DNA of 10,535 bases from CAYLNH01 sp964384625 (lineage in GTDB: Bacteria > Verrucomicrobiota > Lentisphaeria > JABSQK01), in assembly GCA_964384625.1 (NCBI GenBank), contig CAYLNH010000258.1, positions 1 through 10,535 on the forward strand. Reading direction: 5' to 3'. The notes below the pieces were generated by a model. It had not been told where the DNA came from. It ran no database searches and worked only from the letters and a program-made list of their open reading frames with translations. Shown here in pieces: positions 1-8,051 of the stretch (position 1 is its first letter; the number at the start of each line of letters is the position of its first letter). Position numbers and translations under genes: made by a program.

Positions 1-283
1 GCCCTGCAGCGCAACACATACCAGCCCGCGGCGAAACCTCGGGAAACGAACCAACAATCATCGCAGCCCTGCAGCGCAACACATACCAGCCCGCGGCGAT
101 GCCCCGGGAAACGAGCCAACAATCATCGCAGCCCTGCAGCGCAACACATACCAGCCCGCGGCGAAACCTCGGGAAACGAACCAACGACCATTGCCGGCCC
201 CAAAGGGGCAACACATACCAGCCCGGGGCAGCGCCCCGGGGATCGAACGGATTGTTATGTTGAGCCCTGAAAGGGCGTGACAT
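1..283. repeat. Tandem 65-bp palindromic (REP-like) repeat array, left end cut by window
   Basis: Three near-identical units begin at 1, 66 and 131 with a period of exactly 65 bp. Units 1 and 2 differ at about four bases, and units 1 and 3 differ mainly in their last ~13 bases. A diverged fourth unit starts near 196 and a partial fifth near 263. Every full unit shares the core GCAACACATACCAGCCCG. Hairpins are built in: GCCCC-AAA-GGGGC (197-209), a perfect 8-bp stem CCCGGGGC-AGC-GCCCCGGG (222-240), and GCCCT-GAA-AGGGC (264-276). Units 1-3 carry decayed versions of the same stems, so unit 4 looks closest to the ancestral form. The array stops about 30 bp before the methyltransferase remnant. 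Similar hairpin repeats are common between genes in planctomycete-like genomes. No spacer structure of CRISPR type is present: the units abut and the variation lies inside them. Confidence 0.85.
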
Positions 284-296
284 CTTCCGGCATTGC

Positions 297-302
297 GGAG
301 AG
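297..302 (+). promoter_or_regulatory. Ribosome binding site of the methyltransferase remnant
   Basis: GGAGAG lies 8 nt before the ATG at 311. This favours 311 over the in-frame TTG at 293 as the start, and it shows that the native translation start of the lost methyltransferase gene survives although its body is gone. Confidence 0.6.
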
Positions 303-310
303 AATTTGAT

Positions 311-589
311 ATGCCCAAACCAAAGACACGCTTGGAGCTGACCTGGATCGGCAAGGAGAACCGGCCGAAGCTGGAGCCGCGCGTCCTGATCGAAGACCCG
401 GAGAAGTCGTACCATGCCTCCCACCGGATCAGCGAGAACGCGGCTGGCGAAGACGGAGACGGGGAAATGAGCACCCACCAAGACGCCATCGATCAACAGC
501 GCGAAGGCCTGATCGGGAAGATCGAAAAGCAGCTGAAGCATAGCAACCAAACCCAAACACTCTTCACAGTTCGGTGGAGCATCCGATAG
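311..589 (+). pseudogene. Deletion remnant: N-terminus of Mod-like DNA methyltransferase joined to C-terminus of partner helicase
   Basis: The 92-aa ORF has two recognisable parts. Residues 1-45 (MPKPKTRLELTWIGKENRPK, then a segment with LEPRVLIEDPEKSYH and HRISEN) match the conserved start of site-specific adenine methyltransferases of the type III Mod/helicase systems. In that family this leader precedes the AdoMet-binding and DPPY motifs, none of which is present here. Residues ~53-92 (DAIDQQREGLIGKIEKQLKH and the ending LFTVRWSIR) resemble the coiled-coil C-terminal tail of the large DEAD/SNF2-type helicase often encoded with such methyltransferases. The likely history is one large deletion running from early mod into late helicase, with the frame kept across the join near 430-485. 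Start and ribosome site are intact, so a short peptide could still be made, but neither enzyme can function. The homology is from memory of the families; the first half is firmer than the second. Confidence 0.7.
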
Positions 590-599
590 AGGGGAAATC

Positions 600-1085
600 A
601 TGAAACCCACAAGACTGATGTCCCCGACAGAAGTCGGGGCGGCGCGATCGAGACGACCGCGGCCACGCTCGGAAGCAGACTGTCTGAGACGGTCCGCAGG
701 ACTTTTGTCGGGTGCATCAAGACTGACTGTTGAAAACTACCGAGCTTTGCGTGATGTGACGATTCCATTGTCCCGCTTTGGATGCCTGATTGGCGAGAAT
801 AACTCTGGCAAGTCCGCATTCTTGCAGGCGATGACCCTGTTCTTCTCGGGCTCACCAATGGCCCCTCATAACTTCTTCAACGAGACGAAGCCAATTCGTA
901 TTGTTGTAGTCGAAGGAGTAACCATAAACTGTCATTGGCGTTTAACAGGAATTGTGAGCTGTGCCGATGGCAGACAAACCCGAATCGTTGTTGGCGGACC
1001 GAGAAAAGCGGGGCAGATTGTGGTAGCTTATGGCGGTTTACTCCTGTCGGTTCAGACTAGAAAGGCAAGTAGATTCTTTACCTGA
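600..1085 (+). pseudogene. Truncated OLD-like AAA ATPase/endonuclease gene, interrupted by a MITE
   Basis: GAGGGGAA at 589-596 precedes the ATG at 600, 10 nt after the helicase-derived stop, so this was probably the next gene in the same defence operon. Removing a 108-bp insertion (see the mobile element) restores a natural start, MKPTRLTVENYRALRDVTIP. This is followed by a Walker A motif GENNSGKS (residues 65-72 as it stands, 29-36 in the restored protein) and FFNETKPIRI. That is the N-terminal ATPase segment of OLD-family or related SMC-like nucleases, which usually run to 500-700 aa. After about residue 101 (nt ~902) I recognise nothing certain, and the frame ends at 1085 with no Walker B, ABC signature or full TOPRIM domain. 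The short stretch IRIVVVEGVT could be a piece of the TOPRIM start (VVVEG) brought in by an internal deletion, which is speculative. Base composition from about 720 to 1100 is more A+T-rich than the genes to the right, in keeping with transferred DNA. Confidence 0.65.
618..717. mobile_element. 100-bp MITE-like element with 18-bp inverted ends and 8-bp target duplication
   Basis: CAAGACTG occurs at 610-617 and again at 718-725. The DNA between starts ATGTCCCCGACAGAAGTC (618-635) and ends with the near-complement of it (700-717; reverse complement ATGCACCCGACAAAAGTC), agreeing at 15 of 18 positions. Deleting the element plus one repeat copy (108 bp, 36 codons) rebuilds a natural coding start for the ATPase gene, which strongly supports insertion into a formerly intact gene. 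A 9-bp duplication, CAAGACTGA, is equally possible because the base at 618 is ambiguous. No transposase is encoded, so it would have been moved in trans by an unidentified insertion sequence. The left end also folds into the hairpin CCCCGAC-AGAA-GTCGGGG (622-639). The insertion keeps the reading frame and adds no stop. Confidence 0.75.
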
Positions 1086-1104
1086 GCTTGTGATGAAAGG
1101 TGCT

Positions 1105-1488
1105 ATGCAGAAAACCCGTGGACAGATTGAGGCAGAGATCAGCGAGGCGATGATCAAGTTCGAGCGTGACTACATGGGTCGCGGCCCGGAAGAGACGCGA
1201 ACGTTCATTCTTGACGACATGGTGTTGGTCCGTCTCAAGGGGGTCCTGACTCCGGCGGAGACGAACCTGGCGGCAGCCCGGGCCGATGAGCGGGGGCGGA
1301 TGCTGGTCAAACAGGCCCGCATCGAACTGCTGGAAGCGGGCCGCGAACTGCTGGAAACGATTGTCCGCGACATTCTCGGCCAGGAGGTGCGAAGTCTGCA
1401 TACCGACATCAGTACCCGCACCGGGGAACGCATCATCATCTTCAGTCTGGATGGGCCGCCGGTAACCCGCGATTCCGGTCGCCGCTGA
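1105..1488 (+). CDS. DUF2294 / MpsC-family protein
   Basis: This 127-aa protein belongs to the DUF2294 family, now often named after MpsC of the Na+-linked MpsABC bicarbonate/CO2-supply system of staphylococci. Family hallmarks seen are GQIEAEISEAMIKFERDYMG (residues 6-25), RGPEETRTFILDDMVLVRLK followed by GVLTPAE (26-52), and SLHTDISTRTGERIIIFSL (97-115). It is intact and of usual length, with no signal peptide or membrane segment, so it is probably cytosolic. I chose the ATG at 1105 because homology begins there and AAAGG (1096-1100) lies 4 nt upstream. In-frame starts at 1030 and 1093 would add residues unlike the family and reach into the decayed ATPase gene. No mpsA or mpsB is visible nearby. 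It is convergent with purE, with 21 bp between the two stops. Its biochemical role outside staphylococci is uncertain. Confidence 0.85.
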   Translation: MQKTRGQIEAEISEAMIKFERDYMGRGPEETRTFILDDMVLVRLKGVLTPAETNLAAARADERGRMLVKQARIELLEAGRELLETIVRDILGQEVRSLHTDISTRTGERIIIFSLDGPPVTRDSGRR

Positions 1489-1509
1489 GTCCGGACATTC
1501 CTGTACCTG

Positions 1510-2010
1510 TCAATCCTGCTCGCTTTCGACTTCCATTGCCATTTGCTCGGCTTTCTCGCCGAGTTGTTTCTTGTAGGCGATAATCTTCTCCAGGAGCCCG
1601 TTGTCCGCGGCAGCGAGGATCTGCGCCGCCAGGATGCCGGCGTTCTGGGCGCCGTTGACCGCGACGGTGGCGACCGGCACGCCCTTGGGCATCTGGACGA
1701 TGGACAGCAGGGAATCCCAGCCGTCGAGAGAGTTGGAGGATTTGACCGGCACGCCGATAACCGGCAGCGGCGTCAAGGAAGCCAGCATGCCGGGCAGGTG
1801 CGCGGCGCCGCCGGCGCCGGCGATGATGACCTTGATGCCCCGCTGATGAGCGCGCTCGGCATAGTCCAGCATCCGCTTCGGCGTGCGATGGGCGGAGACC
1901 ACGGTGATCTCGTACTCGACGCCGAACTCGTCAAGTACGTCGGCGGCGTCCTGCATGACCTTGAGATCGGACTTGCTGCCCATGAGAATTGCTGCTTTCA
2001 GTTCCGACAT
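1510..2010 (-). CDS. purE: N5-carboxyaminoimidazole ribonucleotide mutase (class I PurE)
   Basis: PurE moves the carboxyl group of N5-CAIR to carbon 4 to give CAIR, the step after PurK in de novo purine synthesis. The protein is 166 aa, the usual size for bacterial class I PurE. Visible motifs are MGSKSDLKVM (10-19), VSAHRTP with the expected catalytic His41, the phosphate-binding AGAGGAAHLPGM (64-75), and LDGWDSLLSIVQMPKGVPVA followed by TVAVNGAQNAG (95-125). The presence of PurK beside it fits the two-step class I route rather than the class II enzyme, which uses CO2 directly. The ATG at 2010 lies inside the last codons of purK (13-bp overlap). An AGGAGG sits about 13 nt upstream within purK, somewhat far for a ribosome site, so translational coupling is likely. 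It is the last gene of the minus-strand block. I see no clear terminator in the 21-bp gap to the convergent DUF2294 gene. Confidence 0.96.
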   Translation of the reverse strand: MSELKAAILMGSKSDLKVMQDAADVLDEFGVEYEITVVSAHRTPKRMLDYAERAHQRGIKVIIAGAGGAAHLPGMLASLTPLPVIGVPVKSSNSLDGWDSLLSIVQMPKGVPVATVAVNGAQNAGILAAQILAAADNGLLEKIIAYKKQLGEKAEQMAMEVESEQD

Positions 2011-3149
2011 GATACCGCTTTGACCTCCTGTTTGATGCGCTTGGCGATTTCGAGTAATTCGGTGATGTCCGGTCGAACAATCGTCACGTGTCCCATCTTG
2101 CGGAACGGCTGGACCATCTTCTTGCCGTACAGATGCAAATGGACGCCGGCGATCTCCAGAAACGGTTCGATGCCTTCAAAGATCACCGGCCCGGAATGGC
2201 CTTTTTCGCCGATGATGTTGACCATCACCGCCGGCAGGATCATTTCGGTTGAGCCCAAGGAGAAATCGAAGATGGCTCGCAGATGCTGTTCGTACTGCGA
2301 GGTATTGCTGGTTTCGATCGTGTGATGGCCGCTGTTATGGGGGCGCGGCGCTACTTCATTGATCAGGACGTCGCCGTCGGCGGTGACGAACATCTCGACC
2401 GCCAGCAGCCCGACCAGATCCAGTTTCTCCGCCAGGGACAGCGCGACCGCCGTTGCCCGCGTTTGTTCTGCCATGGCGATCTGGGCCGGACAGCAGAGGT
2501 AGTCGAGCAGGTTCAGGTCCGGGTCGACCACCATCTCGACGGGCGGATATGCTTTGACTTCGCCCGACTGATTCCTGGCGACGAGGACGCTGATTTCGGC
2601 TTTGATATCGACCTTCGTCTCAATCACACTCGGCACGTCGAAGGCCTGGTCGAGGTCGTCAGCCGAGTTGATCACGGTGACGCCTTTGCCGTCGTAGCCG
2701 GCCAGGCGGCTTTTCTGGACGCAGGGCAGGAGGTCCTGCCGTTCGCAGAGCTGCTGCCGGTTCTCCAGCAGGATGAAGTCCGACGTCGGCAGATCGTACT
2801 TCCGGTAGAACTGTTTCTGCAGCCCTTTGTCCTGCACCAGTTCGATCAAATCCGGACTGGGATAGACCGTGACCCCATCCTCTTTCAGGCGGTTCAGCGC
2901 GTCTTTGTTGACGTTTTCAATCTCAATGGTCACGGCGTCCAGGTCGGTTCCGAAGTTGTAGACGTCATCGAAATCCGTCGCATCCCCGGTCGTGAAGTTA
3001 TTGCAGTAGGCTCGCGCCGGGGCGTTGGGATTGTTGTCCATGATGTGAGGGATGATGCCCAACTTCATGCAGGGCGGCAGCAGCATCCGTCCGAGTTGCC
3101 CGCCTTTGATGATGCCCAGATGCACTTCACGGTCGAAGAACTGTTTCAT
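1998..3149 (-). CDS. purK: N5-carboxyaminoimidazole ribonucleotide synthase (PurK)
   Basis: PurK is a cytosolic ATP-grasp enzyme that carboxylates AIR with bicarbonate, using ATP, to give N5-CAIR. The 383-aa length and content fit: N-terminal loop GIIKGGQLGRM (12-22), TIEIENVN (74-81), LPCVQKSRLAGYDGKGV with the ATP-binding glycine loop (141-157), VGLLAVEMF (246-254), and the metal/ATP signature NEVAPRPHNSGHHTIE (264-279). The C-terminal part YGKKMVQPFRKMGHVTIV (341-358) is also typical, and overall it resembles the PurK form I know from Bacteroidetes. One oddity is Lys15, where most relatives have Gly in the GxxGGGQLGRM loop. The start at 3149 is 9 nt after the carB stop. The nearest ribosome-site-like run (AAAGGAG) overlaps the end of carB and is rather distant, suggesting coupling to carB translation. 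The end overlaps purE by 13 bp. Confidence 0.96.
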   Translation of the reverse strand: MKQFFDREVHLGIIKGGQLGRMLLPPCMKLGIIPHIMDNNPNAPARAYCNNFTTGDATDFDDVYNFGTDLDAVTIEIENVNKDALNRLKEDGVTVYPSPDLIELVQDKGLQKQFYRKYDLPTSDFILLENRQQLCERQDLLPCVQKSRLAGYDGKGVTVINSADDLDQAFDVPSVIETKVDIKAEISVLVARNQSGEVKAYPPVEMVVDPDLNLLDYLCCPAQIAMAEQTRATAVALSLAEKLDLVGLLAVEMFVTADGDVLINEVAPRPHNSGHHTIETSNTSQYEQHLRAIFDFSLGSTEMILPAVMVNIIGEKGHSGPVIFEGIEPFLEIAGVHLHLYGKKMVQPFRKMGHVTIVRPDITELLEIAKRIKQEVKAVSCRN

Positions 3150-3158
3150 GGCGAAGAT

Positions 3159-6443
<3,285 letters not shown>

Positions 6444-6449
6444 AGGGGG

Positions 6450-6455
6450 CCTCCT
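6450..6455 (-). promoter_or_regulatory. Ribosome binding site that fixes the carB TTG start
   Basis: The minus strand reads AGGAGG, 6 nt before TTG at 6443-6441. It begins at the last base of the stop codon of the upstream fusion gene (TGA, 6457-6455). This supports the TTG start and coupling of carB translation to that of the preceding gene. The homology also begins right at MPKRTDIKKIMIIGSGP. Confidence 0.8.
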
Positions 6456-7999
6456 CAGTCGTCGGTTTGGATCTGATTGTGTGGTTCGTTGCGGGTCGCG
6501 GCGGCGCGCTGCAGCCGGTCATTGATCGCGACGCCCAGGCCTTCATTGGGCATGGACTCGGCCACGATGGCATCAAGCCCCAGGGCATCCAGTCGGTGCA
6601 GGGCGGCAAACAGGTTGGCGGCCGCTTCGCAAAGGTCGCCGCGTGGTGAAAGTACTTCGACCGCGGCGAAGGCGTCGGCGTCCGCCGGCGGGTGCAAGGC
6701 AAGCAATCCCACACGACCGTTGGTCGGCAGATGATTTGCGTCGGCCGGGTACAACGGCGTTCGCGGCGCGTAGTGCGACGGCAGTTGCCCCGGTGCCGCC
6801 GGCTTTTTCTGGTTGGGATCGGGGCGGTCCAGTCGGCCGACCACGCGTTCAATTGCTTCCGCCGGGATGCCGCCCGGCCGCAGGAGCACCGGACGTTTGC
6901 CCGCCAGCGAGACGATCGTCGACTCGACGCCGACCGGGCAGGCCCCGCCGTCGAGTACGGCATCGACCTTGTCGCCCAGATGGCGCCGGACGTGGTCGGC
7001 GGTCGTCGGGCTGAGGGCGCCGAAGGGATTGGCGATTGGCGCCGCCAGCGGGACGCCCGCCCGGCGGATCAGGTCCAGGGCCACCGGATGATTCGGCATC
7101 CGCACGGCCACCGTCGGCAGCCCCGCGGTGACCAGGTCCGGAATCTTCGGCGTCTTCGGCATCACCAGCGTCAGGGGACCCGGCCAGAAGCGGTCGGCCA
7201 GCTCTTGTGCGATATCCGGGAAGTCCGTTGTGCAGGCCGCTGCCTGTTCGACCGTGTGGACGTGGACGATCAAGGGATCGAAGGACGGCCGGTTCTTGGC
7301 CTCGAACACCCGGGCCGCAGCCGACGCATCGAAGGCACTGGCGCCAAGCCCGTAGACCGTCTCTGTCGGGAAGGCAACGATGCCGCCGGCGGCAAGCATG
7401 TCGGCCGCCTGTGACAGCGCCGCCGGCAGGTCGCCGGCGGCGTGCTGGCGCGTCCACTCGCTTAACGCCATGCCGACGGCAGCGTCGCCGATGCCGTCGG
7501 CAATGACCGCATCCGCCGGAAGTTCTTCCAAGTGCTTGCGGCCGTGGCCGGTCAACACGTAGATGCCGGTGGCGCCGCACCGGCGGCCCAGTTCTTCGTC
7601 GTGCGGGTGGTCGCCGATGACGAATGACCGGGTCAGGTCGATGCCGAAGGTGTCCGCCGCCAGCTGCGGGAAATGCGGATTGGGTTTGATGCACGCACAG
7701 CCGTCGGCCCGGTCGTGGGGACAGCAATAGACGGCGTCGATCCGGATCCCCGCAGCTTCCAAACGGTCCGTGACCGACTGGTTTACGCCGTCCACGGCCG
7801 TTGCCGCAACAATGCCCTGAGCGATTCCCGGTTGGTGCGTGACGATGTACAGGGCGAAAGCTGGCTGCAGCAGACGCAAGGCGGCAAAGGTGTCCCGGAA
7901 GAACACCGCCGCCGCGGCGTCGTCCAGATGCCCGCGGTCTTCGATCAGGGTACCGTCCCGGTCAAGGAAGACCGCGGGTCGTTGTGGTTCTGTCGTCAT
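6455..7999 (-). CDS. HAD-IIIA phosphatase (GmhB-like) fused to Sua5-type threonylcarbamoyl-AMP synthase
   Basis: This 514-aa protein has two enzyme domains. Residues ~8-180 are a HAD-IIIA phosphatase like GmhB or the histidinol-phosphatase type. Motif I is FLDRDGTL (Asp13/Asp15), motif II is VTHQPG (Thr54), a zinc-site pattern C93-x-H95-x5-C101-x-C103 leads into Lys105, and motif IV is GDHPHD (Asp130/Asp134). Residues ~190-380 are a YrdC domain with FPTETVYGLGASA (210-222), KNRP (235-238), WPGPLTLVMP (272-281), GVESTIVSL (357-365) and LRPGG (373-377). The linker PGQLPSHYAP (403-412) and a C-terminal Sua5 domain follow. The Sua5 half should make threonylcarbamoyl-AMP from Thr, bicarbonate and ATP for tRNA t6A. 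The substrate of the HAD half is unknown: a heptose bisphosphate, histidinol phosphate or another small phosphoester. The usual PSAN motif reads PIAN (321-324), a possible single-base AGC-to-ATC change. The gene lies 52 nt after the DUF4914 gene and 11 nt before carB. The start at 7999 has only a weak ribosome site, and the domain begins close after it. Confidence 0.93.
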   Translation of the reverse strand: MTTEPQRPAVFLDRDGTLIEDRGHLDDAAAAVFFRDTFAALRLLQPAFALYIVTHQPGIAQGIVAATAVDGVNQSVTDRLEAAGIRIDAVYCCPHDRADGCACIKPNPHFPQLAADTFGIDLTRSFVIGDHPHDEELGRRCGATGIYVLTGHGRKHLEELPADAVIADGIGDAAVGMALSEWTRQHAAGDLPAALSQAADMLAAGGIVAFPTETVYGLGASAFDASAAARVFEAKNRPSFDPLIVHVHTVEQAAACTTDFPDIAQELADRFWPGPLTLVMPKTPKIPDLVTAGLPTVAVRMPNHPVALDLIRRAGVPLAAPIANPFGALSPTTADHVRRHLGDKVDAVLDGGACPVGVESTIVSLAGKRPVLLRPGGIPAEAIERVVGRLDRPDPNQKKPAAPGQLPSHYAPRTPLYPADANHLPTNGRVGLLALHPPADADAFAAVEVLSPRGDLCEAAANLFAALHRLDALGLDAIVAESMPNEGLGVAINDRLQRAAATRNEPHNQIQTDD

Positions 8000-8051
8000 C
8001 GCTTCACTTGTGTTTTGGGTGTTCCATCAGGTCTGGTGACTGCCCGGCCGC

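Noticed and set aside
1..283. CRISPR array
   Set aside because: The units are contiguous with a 65-bp period and have no unique spacers; the variation is point changes inside the units.
58..489. 143-aa minus-strand frame across the tandem repeats
   Set aside because: Its C-terminal part simply translates the 65-bp repeat units and the rest is antisense to the methyltransferase remnant. Such repeat-derived hypothetical proteins are artefacts.
621..639. Intrinsic terminator (CCCCGAC-AGAA-GTCGGGG hairpin)
   Set aside because: No T run follows on either strand. The hairpin is better explained as the end of the MITE-like element.
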